Made by a program: the position numbers and the translations under genes. Below the pieces are notes generated by a model. It saw only the letters and a program-made list of their open reading frames with translations, did not search any database and had not been told where the DNA came from. DNA of 64,000 nucleotides from Harmonia axyridis (lineage: Eukaryota; Arthropoda; Insecta; Coleoptera; Coccinellidae), in NCBI RefSeq assembly GCF_914767665.1, contig NC_059506.1:17895825-17959824 (forward strand), read 5' to 3'. Shown piece by piece: positions 43,191-56,349 of this stretch. Positions within the stretch are counted from its first letter, which is position 1, and each line of letters begins with the position of its first letter.

Positions 43191-44189
43191 TTGACGACTT
43201 TTTTTAATAATATGATTATCCCTATTGTTATTAGATGAATAGTTATTTGATAGATTATTTAATCGATAATTTTAATTATTAGAATCCGTACGACAATTTC
43301 GGATATCGCTTTTCACAGGATGAGGTACAAAATTTTCCTACTTTGAACTTCTATCGAGTAAAATTGTATTGTCTTAAAATTGAAATATAATCCTCTACTG
43401 GGTTTAGAGAGACAGTTTTAGAGGCATTATTAGATATTAAATGGTACGTTTTCAATTCTATCGGAGGATTGGAAAATCAGTATCAGTTTTTGAACTGGGG
43501 TCGTTGTGGCTGGGTAAGCCTTCCGGGAACTGCGATCATGTAAATCTTTTGTTCTCTATCAGTATCAGTTGATATTGGATATACGTTTATCCTATAATTA
43601 CCTAATCCAGATTTTCAATGAAATCAACTTTTCAATAAAATCTCCATTATGTACTTTATTTGAATAATATAATTCATGTATTGGCACTCTGAATTAATTT
43701 GATCTCCTAATTCACCTTAAAAGAATCTTTTCAGATTTCAGATTCAAATTAACATGTCTCAGCATTCTCCTTTCTTGGCCATTGACACATGGTACAATGT
43801 ACATATCGTCTAGGCATTATAGGTAATACTGTTAATGAAATATTGTCCTACTAGCGTTTCGAAAGTATTACTTTACACGCATTGACGTTTGGAAAGTAGT
43901 ACTTTTCCGAATTCGTGCGGAAAAAAAGCCCTGCTATTCACTTCCCGCACTTCCTTTCTTGGCCTGCTTTCATTTCTTTTTTATGAAACGCAAATTATTA
44001 AATTGAGTGGTATTACTTAGGTGGAGATTCGAACAACTTTGCTTCCGCCCTTTTGCAATATGGAAATAAGAAGATAGTTTTCATACAATAAGATAGGTAT
44101 TTGTGAACATAACGCCGTCGAAATATTAGTCGATTTGTGTCTCCATCATGAAGTTATTCTCGATTAAACATGTCAGCTTACGAGCCAAA
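43191..44189. other. Intergenic, nothing recognised
   Basis: 1 kb of AT-rich DNA without supportable features. Confidence 0.35.
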
Positions 44190-45165
44190 TCTCGTCATTT
44201 GTGAGAGGTTTTAATTTTCTGCCTTATTTGAAGAAACCTGCGGCTGAGGCTCATAGAATGCTCTCAAATACCTATGATGAGGCCACTATTAGTGAAAGAA
44301 CGTGCCGAGAGTGGTTTCAACGCTTCACAAACGGTGATTTTTGACGTCGAAGACCAGCATGGCGGTGGAAGAGGGAAGGTTTTCGAAGATGCAGAATTGG
44401 AGGCATTACCTGATCAAGACTCGTGTCAAATGCCACAAGAATTGGCAAGATCGTTGGGGGTGAGGCAACAAGCCATTTCAAAACGCCTAAAAATCATGGA
44501 AGTGATTTTAAACAAGGAAATTGGGTGCAGTACGAGTTTAACCCGAGAGATGCTGAACGGCGATTGTTTGCTTGTGAGCTGCTTGCAAGACAAGGACGGA
44601 AAATATTTCCACTGGGGAGGTCCATTACGATAATCCTAAGCGCAGAAAATCATGAGGATATCCCGGCCATGCTTCCACGTCGTCGGTCAAACCGAATATT
44701 CATGGTTCCAAGGTCATGCTCAGTATTTGGTGGAACCAGCAAGGCTTAGTGTATTGAATTGGTACAATCGACTGAAACAATCACATGCGATCGTTATTGA
44801 ACGCGATTAATGCGTTTGAGCCAAGCATTGAAAGACGAACGGTTGCAATACAAATAAGAGAAACACGATAAAGTGATTTTAGAGCATGACAATGCTTGAC
44901 CCCATGTTGCGAAGGTGGTCAAAACATACGTTGAAATGGGAAGTCCTACCCCACCCGCCGCTTTTTCCAGACGTTGCTTCCTCAGATTATCACTTGTTTC
45001 AATGACAAACGGCCTGGCTGACCAGCACTTCCGGCCTTATGAAGAAGTAAAAAATTGGATCGATTCGTGAATCGCTTCAAAAGATGACCAGTTTTTTTAC
45101 GCGGGATTCGTACGCTGCCCGGAAGATGGGAGAAAGTAGTGGCCAACGATGGGCAATATCATAAT
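44190..45165 (+). pseudogene. Mos1-like mariner transposase pseudogene
   Basis: Shifting frames give KKPAAEAHRMLSNTYDEATI, RTCREWFQRFTNGDFDVED, KVFEDAELEALPDQDSCQMP, ELARSLGVRQQAISKRLKIM, WVQYEFNPRDAERRLFACEL, VILEHDNAxPHVAKVVKTYV (second Asp block), ADQHFRPYEEVKNWIDS and KDDQFFYAGFV. This is the full domain order of the mauritiana-type (Mos1-like) mariner transposase. Many stops and shifts make it inactive. I did not find clean terminal repeats. Confidence 0.85.
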
Positions 45166-48100
45166 CATAAATCAGAATCATAAATGTATGACCAGTTTTT
45201 TACAATAAAGCCTCGAATTTCGGAAGAAACAAAGAAAAGAAAAGTTGTACGCCTATATGCCTGAAAATCAAACTATTGTATCATTACAATAGTTTGATTC
45301 CAAATCTGTCACTCATAAAGTTGTGATAATCAATTTGGAATCGGCGAATGTGCATTCATATATACCATGCTAGTGAGATGACAGATGACACTATCGACTC
45401 TTGAAGCCGGTTTACAAGCTCACATTCTACCATTGGCACAAATTGTCATTTTATATAATTGGCGATATAATTATTTCATATCCACTTATATCATAGATAA
45501 TTCATGAGTTATTGATGGAAGAAAAAGATGGAAAAATAAAGGGTTTCACATGAAGAGATATGCTGTCAAAACAACCCTTATTATGTTTCCCTCAATAAGT
45601 TTTGTTATGTGATTGAAATAATGATTTCATTTATTCGATTTCCTACCTACTTCATTCAATGAAACTTAGATCATATCGATAATGTTAGACCACTATTTTT
45701 TATTTAATTTCATGGGAATACTGCCAGAATTTACATACCAGTCGGGAATTATAGGCGTTTTCAACATCTTTGTTAAGTATTCAATAGGTTGTCAACCAAT
45801 GAATGCGATATTTATGTAACCAGATTGGATTTTTTGTGTTGTTAGTGTTCCATCAGAAAATAATGAATGAACTGTCATAGTTACAACATTCATTTAACAT
45901 GGATATTGAATTTACCGCCACAATGCCTGTGATTTTCGGACATTGAACCGGAAATAATCTTCGACCTGCAGGGTTTGGAACTTGAAAAGGATATGGAAAA
46001 ACAAGTTTCCGTGATCACAAAAACATCGGAGTAAGGATTTCGAGTATAATATGAAATGAAATTTCAAGCTCAGGGTAAAATTTCAAGAATTTCGGAAAAA
46101 ATCCCCAATATTTTCGTAGTTTCGTAGAGATATTATCAATTGAGATTTTACGTTTATATAAATATAAAGTTTTCCAATAAGATGTTTCTCTTTGATATTA
46201 ATAAAAAAGATTAGTTATTTCAGAAATCAATGCATAAACAAAAGGAATGATGGATCGGACAGAAATTTACTTTAGGATCTACTCTGGATGCATCGCCTAA
46301 TTCATTTTTCTTGGTTAATGGTTTGAATGAGAATATGAAGAATTAGGGCAAACGAACAGTCAAATTTCACTTTTAACTAAAAGGATTGTTTAATAAAATG
46401 CCTATTACCGAATTTATGCAACAAAAATGTGAAATTTCGTATTTAATTGTCGTAATGGTAATGGAAAGGAAAAATAAAGGTACATATTTCATTCCAATTA
46501 TTCTCTCCGACCTCATATGAAATGAGATCGAATGAAAAAATCGTGACTTGTCTCTTATCAGAAGCTTTTCAGTGCTTATCCATTTATGCGCCTATAATGA
46601 CATTTTTGTCGGTTATTTGATTATTGATGAGTTGATTCATTGGTATTTTATTGTCCACAGATCCGACACTGTTTCATGTTGATTTTGTTTGAAGATCGAT
46701 TGAAAATTCGAGCTGAGTAATGAAAAACATCACCCAATATTTTATTAATAACAGATCAAACAATGTTGAATTCACTTTCATAAGTAAAATAATCACTAAA
46801 ATGTTCATGCCCAATTTAGAAACATTATAGCAGAATCGCTCATCTATATATTCATATAGATGAGATTTTCGACAATAATCATAAAAAATCACATCTCATA
46901 TATACCTATACAACAATTTTGTAGTCTTCAAGGTCGCAATAAGAGCCAAAAAATCTGGACCTGAAGTCAGTGGTTTCCTAGATTATTATATTATTTAGGG
47001 TCTATACTGTTTTCCCCATGATCACATGTGGTGTTGATGCAAGCATGCTTTATTTCTTATCGCACTTAAATAAATAATTTTGGCTCCTCTGCTGACAACT
47101 GAACAACTTGAACATTGCCTTGTTGTGTTTTGAATATTGAAATGAAGGTTCTTATCATTTTCATTTTGTAAAAAATTTCGCAAACTTACCGCAAAAAATA
47201 CTTGAAAACCGTCATAATTATTGCACTGAACACCTGAAATGGAATCAAACTGCTTACCAAACTACGATTTACGAATATTTTTTCTTGGATTTAATTCGCA
47301 AATAGAATGCTTCCTAATTATATTATCATCATAGAGATAATGGTAGGTAGGTGATAAATGCAAATATCATATGATAATCATTTAGTGTCAATTCTGTTCA
47401 TACAACCTTCTCATCTTCAAGTGTTCCTGATGTTATTAATAGTTTGCAAATTTGATTTTACCTTTATTTCCAGGAATAACATGCAAATAACTCGAAAAAT
47501 TAATATCATCACGCAAAGAAAGAGTTCCTGCAATAGAAAATGCGATAAAAAATTTGTGCGAGCATTCTCATGAGATGAGAGTGCCGGGACAAATGTTGCT
47601 GTAAACAGTCTTATAATACTACGTAATTGCAGAATCGAAAATGATAAAGGTTTTTTCGAAAAAAAAATTTTCTGCAGAAATATTCGAGAAATATGGGTCC
47701 TCGTCGCCACCATTTTTTTTCATACGAATCTCATTAACTCATGAACCGTTGAGTATTTACCCAAGATATGGCAAATAGCTGAAATTGTCACCAAGAAAGC
47801 CATCTAATGCTGCAATAATATACTGGATGTGTCATTTGAAATAAGGAAGTAGTAGTCTGTTTCCGGTATAACCGGAAGTTATAGAGATCTGAAAATATTT
47901 TAGGAAGAAAGACCCCAACATGCAAATTTTCAGCACAAAATTGTGATCAGTTTTGTAGTAAATCGGAAATTTGGAAATTATTGAGATTATTGGAATTATT
48001 ATTAGGAAGGAATATAAAATTAAATTCAGAAGAGCGGTCGAGACTTGTGTGAACTGATCTTATCTTAGAAAGAGGGTTGTATTCATTTTCGATTATTGCT

Positions 48101-50079
48101 TTTCTTGGTTATCGTCTCACTGCGTTGGTAAAATCGATAGATTTTTTCACGGATAAGAAGAATAATTTAGATACGGGGAAATCTTGACTTATCTGAGTTC
48201 GATACATGCGAAGAACCGTTATGGTCGTTCCCAGATGACACAGCAAAAAGTTCGTTAGGCAAAATCCGAGGCAAAATCGAAGTATGGTTCTAGCTGAGAC
48301 CGCAGAAAAATCTAGCTCAGCTGAGGTTGGAGGTAAGGTCTGTTGACGAAAAATGAAGAAGGATAAAAATTTTCTAACCGATGATCTAATTGGCATGGTA
48401 TCTTGGGCAATTTTTGGGGCGGTCTTGGATAAGTACGAGGTTACGATTTTGTTGAGGTTTAAGGAAGAAGTCAGTATCGTTTAGGGTCTTTTATTGAGAA
48501 GGGATTAGAATTCGAACGTCGGTCGCGAAACCGGACTTAGAGCAAAACAATTTCTTTTCAAGATCAAAGTAATATTTAATAAGAATAAGTTAAATAGAAC
48601 GGTAAATTGGTAAAATGAGTGAGTTTTGGGGATTTTAAATATTCAAGAAAAGGAATTGTTTTGGCTCTGAGAAAGGAAGAGTTAGGCCAGAAACAGAAAA
48701 GAAGGGATTAAATTTTTGATAAAGTTTAGATTTGTTTTGGTATGAATTAGATTAACTCGGAGTGCGCGAATCGGGAGTGGAGTTATTGAAAAGGAATCAC
48801 ACGTTTCGAGTGAAAATGTTGAAGAATTAAAACTAGGTATAGGCAGGGCCTATTTACTCACCTAGCACTGCGGGATAAGGACAAGTTAACAATCTTTTGG
48901 CTATTCGATTCAAATTTTTTTATTTGATGAGAAATTAATACTTTTTCGATGAAGATAACTTTATTTGAGTAGTCCCGATTCTCCCAAATTCAAAGTTGAG
49001 TAGACAATTTTGGCTATTTTGTTTCTTTCGTTTGACTAATAGATTATTTGAGACATTTTTTTTAATCATATAGTTTTTGGCCGTTGAATCAAATATATAA
49101 CAATTTCGTGGATATTGTAATTTTAGATATTTTTTTTGCTTTATTATATTTGAGTTTAAAATTTTAATAGACTTTTATTAACCCAGAAAACTAATCCTGT
49201 CCCTAGGGAAAGAAAATCAACTAAAAAGACCTGTCCATAGAAGCGACAGGCCGAACTCACAAATAACAGCTTTGTGAAATTATATAAATTATTCATTCTC
49301 CGAGACCTCTGGAAAGCCGCTCTTCCAGTGGTTGATAGAACATCTCAACCGGAGATAAGTGAACGTTGGTCAACATTCTCTGACCAACCCGTTCATGACA
49401 GTTTTCCATAAACTCCTAATAGGCCATCGCGGTGAATCACCCTGTGTAGAATTCTCTGGTAAGATTAGAACCTGAGGTTATTCGTTTGAAAGATTACACG
49501 TTTATAATTGGGAATAAACTGAAAAGGAATCAATCTGCGAACGTAGAAATAAATTACTGTAACGCTGAAGCGAATACCTCCTCAACAAAGTAGGTACTGT
49601 CAGAGTTGGAAACAAATTACAACATCTTCCGTAAATACACCTTTTCAGCTCATTTTGAACAATTCCCCGATACGCTTTCAGGAACGAAATGATGAACCTA
49701 TTATTAAAATAGGTTAATTAGAAAATGAGTTTCAGAATTTTTTTGAGAACAGAAACTTTCAGTCCTCTCGATTATCTATAATCGCTGAAACATTATTTGA
49801 ACTGGTAAGTCAATGCCTCTTATATTAGAGGAAATCAATTGAAACTTTTTTGCCTATAATAACTTCGAAACGAAGACAGAAAGAAGTGTGATATACAAAA
49901 TTATATCGATAGTCCAGTCAATAAGTGGTTTTTCACAGGGAAGTTTTGGAGTAGTTCTGACTTCTTCGATTTTACATGTTTTTTGGAGTGCTCAATCCGA
50001 ATCTGAGGTTCGACACCAAAATTTCGTGATGGAAAAAAATGCAAAAAACACGAAGAATTTTGGTGCCGTTTTTTGTATA
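45166..50079. other. Long intergenic tract, no gene identified
   Basis: 4.9 kb with only short frames. From about 48000 to 49450 the base composition is less AT-rich and looks different (GGTCGCGAAACCGGACTTAG, GACCTGTCCATAGAAGCGAC), as if from a foreign insert or a non-coding gene, but I see no terminal repeats, ORF or splice pattern. Near 45280, ATTGTATCATTACAATAGTT contains a small hairpin. Confidence 0.4.
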
Positions 50080-50708
50080 CAGGGTGACCAAGAGATTGAC
50101 GTCAAAAAAAAAAAGGTCCCTTGTGTCATGGGCTATTCGAATCACCCCATGTATGTTATGTGATTTTTCACGGTTTTCGAGTTATGAATTTATCATGAAC
50201 TTTGAGAATTTTCGACTTGACCATCTTAAAAAAAAAGTACAAGACATTTCTGTGAAATTTTTTCTGAAACTTAATCTCCATGAACTGTACTTTTATACAT
50301 AAAATAACCAGCTTCGTTATTTTGATAAAAATTATGGAAATGTTGGTCTCAAGTGAAAAAGTTACTCGAATTGGATTATGATCTAAATTTTCGAATCAGA
50401 ATTTAAAAAGGAAAAAGGCTAATTCACGGTTTTTTAGTATGCATGGAAACTGCGCTCAACAGTCAGCTTTTAGAATCATTAATAAAAAATGGTACTTAAC
50501 AGTCTACTTTTGCTAGAATTAGCCTTCAAAGTCAGCGAGGTGGAAAAAATCAAAGAACTAGACATTTACTCAAAAATTATTTTTTGCCATTTTAAGATTC
50601 AACTCGAAACCGTGAAGAATCGCATAACATCCATGGGGGTGATTCGAAGAGCTCATGACACGAGGGACCTGTTTTTTTCTTTTTGACGTTAATCTCTTGG
50701 CCACCCTG
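50080..50708. mobile_element. 0.63-kb foldback element P4 (CAGGGTGACCAAGAG ends)
   Basis: The left end CAGGGTGACCAAGAGATTGA mirrors the right end TTAATCTCTTGGCCACCCTG, each beside TA (50078-50079, 50709-50710). Mirrored blocks include GGTCCCTTGTGTCATG and ATTCGAATCACCCC, extending about 150 bp before similarity fades. The centre is non-coding. Confidence 0.8.
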
Positions 50709-51811
50709 TATAACTCGGAAAATGTCATTTTTTTTAATGACCTTTCCATACAAAAACAAAATAATAATAATAAATATTCCTACAAATCTTTCAGATCAAG
50801 GATTTTGTCCGATTACCCATTCTGGCTCGAAGGTTATTTGAAAATGGGCGTACTTCAAATTATTATTATTGGCAAATCTTCTACTTTATAATTTTGTCTT
50901 CAAATACAATCCAGATGCGTTTGAACAATAAAGCATTTTCAAAGTCACTTTGTAAAATTTAGTTCATTTTTTTATATTGATTTCAATGAATATATTGCGG
51001 AATTATATCTCGTAGTATTTATACAGTACTCAATTCAAATGTTTGTATAGGAGAAATTGATATTCTGAGTTGAATAAAAAACAGCTAAAAAATTAAATTG
51101 TTTATCTTTTTTCTCATTTATTTCAAGGATACGTAACAAAATTTTGGTGGCAAACTTCAGATTCGGATTCAACACCCCAAAAAACAATATAAAATCGAAT
51201 AAATCAAATCTACCCCAAAAATTAGGTTTTTGCAGAGACAGATAAAATACGTCAATTTTCAAATATCATTTGAACCAGAAGGTATTATCGGACAAACAAA
51301 CTTGATAAAAGCAAATTGTAGGAAATTTTATATACTTTGTTTTTTATACCAAAGTCATACACGAAAATAATATTTTCCGAGTCATATCGAAACACTTAAG
51401 GTATTTAAACAGTAGGTAATGATCAAGTGAACCGTTTTTGAAAATTCGGATGAATGTTAAAATTCACAATGAAAATTGTGCTTTTCAATAATCGCAATTC
51501 TCCACTATTCTCAAATTGAGACTCAAACAAATACCTTAAATGGAGAAAACGCCAAAGAAAAGGCAGGAGGATAGTGAAAATGGAAGCAGTTTATATAAAA
51601 ACTTGATGAAGAGAACTCCAAAATAACTGAAGGAAATCAAGCAAAAGTTTTAAGTTCACCATGATGATATTATTTCAATGGAGCATGAGAAAGCATTTAA
51701 TATTTTTCTAAGGAATGTAGCAATTATGACAATGAGTAAGGGTCCTTCCACACGGAGAGACGTGCGTCTCCAGCTTCCGAGCGGGAGCTTTTTCCTCTCC
51801 AACATCCAACT
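50709..51811. other. Intergenic, nothing recognised
   Basis: 1.1 kb, AT-rich. GGGTCCTTCCACACGGAGAG near 51741 resembles another transposon terminus but is unpaired. Confidence 0.35.
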
Positions 51812-51819
51812 CTTGTGAC

Positions 51820-52666
51820 CAGTGCTGCCAACCCTACCTAAATTTAGGTAGATCTACCTAAATTCGAACTAATCTACCTATCTACCTTTTTTGAGCTCGA
51901 TCTACCTTAATTCAGCTCCGCGCGAACTTTACGGTTTTAGATCAACGACAAACCGTTTTAACAGTAACGTGACTATGAAAAAAACTATTCCTTATTAAAG
52001 CTCTCACATCGTAATTTTTACGCACGCCATTGGATACAAAGATCAGCGGCGGAGTTTCAGAAACATACAGATGCAAAGAAAGGACCGAAATGGGTCCTAA
52101 TAAATAACGATGGCTGCGCCTCAATACGCACTTGCTTGATAGAAAAATAGCGATGGTAAATATGGTCGCATGTACGTAGGAATAATAGATAGGTTCGTAT
52201 TGCTCGCAGATTAATTGAATCGATCCTTATGCTTAAAAAAAACAGAATAAAGTAAGATCGTCGAAAGGAATGAGATGAGACCGTCGGAATGCATCGAAGG
52301 CTGCCGTCGGGAAGCAATAAAAAACCCTTTTGGGTGTTATATATATAATGAAAGTATTTGGACAACAAGCGTTTTCTTGCAAATTATCCACATCTGTTGA
52401 AATGAAATATTTGAACGACTATTTATTCTTTCGTGTTCAACTAGTTCAAGTAGTAAAGTAGTTTTTCAATTTTTTTTTATGTAAATTCTTATATTTTATT
52501 ATTAATTCATCAATATTTATCATTAATAAAGTATAATACTATGGACTCAGTTCTTTCAAAACTCCTAAAAATAAAGGAAAAAATAATCTACCTAAATTTG
52601 GCAACATCTACCTAAATTTCGAACCTCTATCTACCTTTATTTGAGCTCAGTGGGTTGGCAGCACTG
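51820..52666. mobile_element. hAT-type non-autonomous element, 847 bp, with perfect 8-bp target duplication
   Basis: The left end CAGTGCTGCCAACCCT is mirrored by the right end GGGTTGGCAGCACTG. CTTGTGAC flanks both sides exactly (51812-51819 and 52667-52674). Subterminal CTACCTAAATTT motifs recur several times at both ends, as is common in hAT elements where the transposase binds. No coding region. Confidence 0.9.
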
Positions 52667-53149
52667 CTTGTGACATTTCATTATCGCGGTGTCAACACAC
52701 AAGGCAGGGACAAAATGTTTCAAGTGTTATCAACAGGATTAATGTTCTCAAAAAAAGTCAATTTCTCTATTTGAAAAATCTACTTGTCTTGAAATCGATT
52801 TCCAAGGTCATATGTGGTGGGATTCTGTAACGGCAAAGCGAAGCGAAAACGTGACGAAACGACAGTTTTGCTCGGTTCGGTATTCTGTAAAGGGATTCGG
52901 CAATAGTCGTGTTTGCCGAAGCAAAGAACGACCTCATGACGATAACGAAACATTTTAGGGTTCGTTGTCATTACGAAAAGTCCGACGACGTTTTTGATTG
53001 GTTTACTTTTACCACGTGACCAAGGCTTAAGCGTCATATTATGACACTTGAATGATTTCGATTTCGAGGTTATAATTTTGAATGTTTTGCTTCACAATAT
53101 CACAATTCTTAATATTAAGTTCGAAATTCATTCTATTAATTATTGCAAA

Positions 53150-54085
53150 TCAACTGCACATTAATTGAGTGATATCCTTTTCTGTTCAAAAAGGAATGCT
53201 CTTCTTCTGATGGCTTCAAGATTTTTATGTGTGTACAGTCGATTGCTCCAATTATTCCTGGTATTCCACATTTTTCAAAAAATTTCCCTTTATTTTGGGT
53301 CTTCTCAGAATCATTAGGGAATTTAATTCTTCCTTGGATGGCGCTTCAGTAAATGACCACCGACTGAATTTTTATATAATTTGCTCTATCAGTTCTGGTC
53401 AAAATTATCCCCTCACCTTGTTTTATTATACTTTGGTTTATCTGTTTTATTGGTCAGTTTAATAAGTTTAAATAGTTATGTTATTGTTATTTTTATTGGG
53501 TATATATTATAATTGTTGTAGTTTTTCTCGTCTTATATTCATGTATTCATAGGTATGTCAAGTACAGGTCTGACCTTTAGTGACTTCTTTTTTGGTTTAT
53601 TTATTATTTTTACAGATACATTATATTATAGAAGATTTTTGTAATTTATAATGAATAAACTTATTATTATTATTATTATAATACATGGTTAATCAATTTA
53701 GTCACTTCACTAACACAACGACTGACCATGGGTTGACTTACTGCTAGCAAATATTCTTGTCCAATACCGCGTTGGTAATTTCCACTGGCAAAAAATCTCA
53801 GAGTTATCAATATTCGCTGTTCAAATGGCGTTCTCGTGTTCCTCCAATAATTATCCATAAATGATTTCAATTCATCGAATAGAACGTGAACTAAATGTTT
53901 CGACAAACGGAAAACGTCTATGAATCTCTCATCCGTTAAGTTAAATGGATCACTTCTATCTCGAAGAAATATATTCTCCTCTCTTGAAGAGTTAGACGAA
54001 CTCTTCTTGAGATTTCCTCGATGATCAGAATCATTGAAAACATGATGAATATTTCTTTATACCTATACACACTATTTGTTGACTC
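53150..54085 (-). pseudogene. Harbinger transposase, split by a LINE tail
   Basis: The N-terminal half (about 54085-53686) reads NIFLRDRSDPFNLTDERFID, RTPFEQRILITLRFFASGNY and VSQPMVSRCVSEVTKLINHV. The second part (about 53345-53150) reads GRIKFPNDSEKTQNKG, KCGIPGIIGAIDCTHIKIL with the first catalytic Asp, and NRKGYHSINVQLIC, then stops. The later DDE residues are absent. The two parts are separated by an insertion of about 340 bp. Confidence 0.8.
53345..53686 (+). mobile_element. LINE 3' end inserted in the Harbinger
   Basis: A non-coding stretch ends AATGAATAAACTTATTATTA with a TTA/ATT microsatellite tail, as in 5'-truncated LINE insertions with AATAAA plus short-repeat tails. It lies exactly between the two halves of the transposase. 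Confidence 0.6.
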
Positions 54086-54690
54086 CCCGAACTTATTTTG
54101 TAGTATGGGTAGGTTTTGTAACTGGAATAAGAATGAAGGTTTTAAATTATAATCCATTGAACGAGGTTCCATTTCGAATTTCTTCCAGTGATCAAATAAG
54201 ACTTTTTGTAATACTCAATATTTGCATTCAGGTGCTGTATTCAATTAGCTAATTCATTCTTAATGATAAACTAAACAGTTTAAAATGGTATGAAACCCTT
54301 TGTTAAGTAACTTCCAATGAGAGTCATAAATCAAAATATAATTTCTGACAATACTCAAGTTAAATACTGTGGATTATTCAAAGGACATTACAGCTAGAGT
54401 CCATAAAAGGGACTCTTATCTCATTGCTCTTATTAGAGATTATCTCAGGTACCTCATATGTCAAAACCTGCAGAATCCTACAGTAGCTTAAATATCTACT
54501 TATTTGCAACGTTGCCAATGTTCCTTCGTGTAAAGTCGGTAAGCTCCGACAACGAAACTAAAAGCGTAAAGATAACGAAACGATAAAGAAAAAGACGCTT
54601 ACAGAATACCGCATTCGCTTCGCTTAGCTTCGCTTCGTAACGTTATCGCTTTCGTTTACTATGATAACGAAAGTTACAGAATCCTACCCA

Positions 54691-56349
54691 TGGAATATCT
54701 GCATCCGATGCAACCCTGAAGATAAAGAGACTTTCATTTGAAACATTTTCCGATCCAGACTCTTCCCAGGGAATTATTTTAATAGATCTTTCAAAACGGC
54801 TCACTCTGTTTATAATTCTTCTGAGCGTGTGTATGTCACTGAATTGCTCATAAATTGATGGAATGATTTTGATTGAATTTTAAGTGTATATAAAGTGGAT
54901 TCGTGAATGAATGGTTTGGGATCCACATTTTTGTTACAATGTTTTTTTTTAATTAATTTTTTATTTACTCCGAAAATTTCCATTTTTTTTACCGAATTCT
55001 CGAATACAGTTGAACAAACAAAAAATTAAAATCAGTCCAACCGTTTAGGAGGAGACTAGTCAAATACACTCTGTTCAGGACAACGTCTGTCCAGATCACT
55101 AGTATAAATACCTTGCTGGGTACACAGCCACATAATAGCGGAACCTACTTACTGAAAATCATATCTATTCAAGTTGTATCAGTTGGATGTATACTAATCT
55201 TCTTTTTGAAATAAAATGTGACTGTCAAATTCTTAGAATACTTAGTTCATGTAGCAACAAAGTTATGAAATTGATTATTTCCAATTTTAACGTGTTTAGT
55301 CTCAATTTGATTTTATATAGCACCAATTTAGATATATTGCTACTCAATTTGATTGAGTATTTGAGTACGAGTGAGCAATTACATTAATGTGGGTTGAATT
55401 TTTTCGATAACACTATAAATTGATCTACTTCATTTCATGAGCATCCAACAAATTCCTTCTGGTAACGAGAGATTTACAAATTCTCGAAAATTTAGTTGTA
55501 ATTTAAAATAAATAAGCCTATAGGTGTAAACCTCGAACCTGAGCGATTTTGATGAATTATCAATCATATCAATGAATGCATCGAATGGAAATGAAGTCAA
55601 TTCAATATTTAAACATTCTTATATCTTTGGGCATAAAATTTCTCGTAGCATTGCAATATTTCCTCAAATACAGTAGTTAATGTTTGTTCAGTGTTCAGTT
55701 CAGATTATACGTAAATTTAACGATTTTTCTGCAATATAATGGCTGTCATACCCACAATATTATGGCAGTGTTAAAGAATGTTACGACGATATCTAGTGGT
55801 CTCTGAAGATATTAAGGCAACAACATTACTCATGTGTCTCCATTTTAAATTAATTCAGCATTGATTAATAATGTATGTGTTATGTAACTTCGTTGCCCTT
55901 GCTTGTCTTTGGTAGTTATCCTGTCGAGTGAATTATATAGTACTGATGATGGAATTTAAGTGCTGAAACTTTTGATGATCTGGATAACAGTTCGTGTAGG
56001 TTCTCATGCATCAACTTATATAGCTAAGTGAGTTGACTCAAAATGGAATTCAGGGTTGCAGCCAGAGATTTTGACAATAAAGGGAAAACCCCTGACGTGA
56101 AGTGGGGAGCTTCTGAACGCATTTTATTGCAGTTTATTATGTCACTGGATTCGATCATTTCAAATCTATTGAAAGACATATTTGCCTCCTGTCACTGTAA
56201 GTAGCCCTGCAAAATTGCGAAGAAATCGCAGAAAATTTTTCAAATACTTGAAAAAGAGTTATTCAATGAAACTTTATCTCCCTGTATCTTGTGAACGATG
56301 CATTCGATATTTTTATTGTCTGACAAACTTTTTAAATGAAGATAAAGAA
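54691..56349. other. Intergenic, nothing recognised
   Basis: 1.7 kb AT-rich. The frame at 56182-56433 may belong partly to the LINE that follows. Confidence 0.35.

Larger units (their letters stand above)
52813..54690 (-). mobile_element. Harbinger (PIF) element
   Basis: The ends are inverted: GGTGGGATTCTGTAAC at 52816 and GTTACAGAATCCTACC at 54673. Subterminal CGAAGCGAA- and GATAACGAAA-rich blocks lie at both ends. Inside is a Harbinger-type transposase on the minus strand. I could not settle the 3-bp target duplication. Confidence 0.8.

Noticed and set aside
48109..48396. 95-codon minus-strand frame as a gene
   Set aside because: No motif, no flanking signals, composition like its surroundings.
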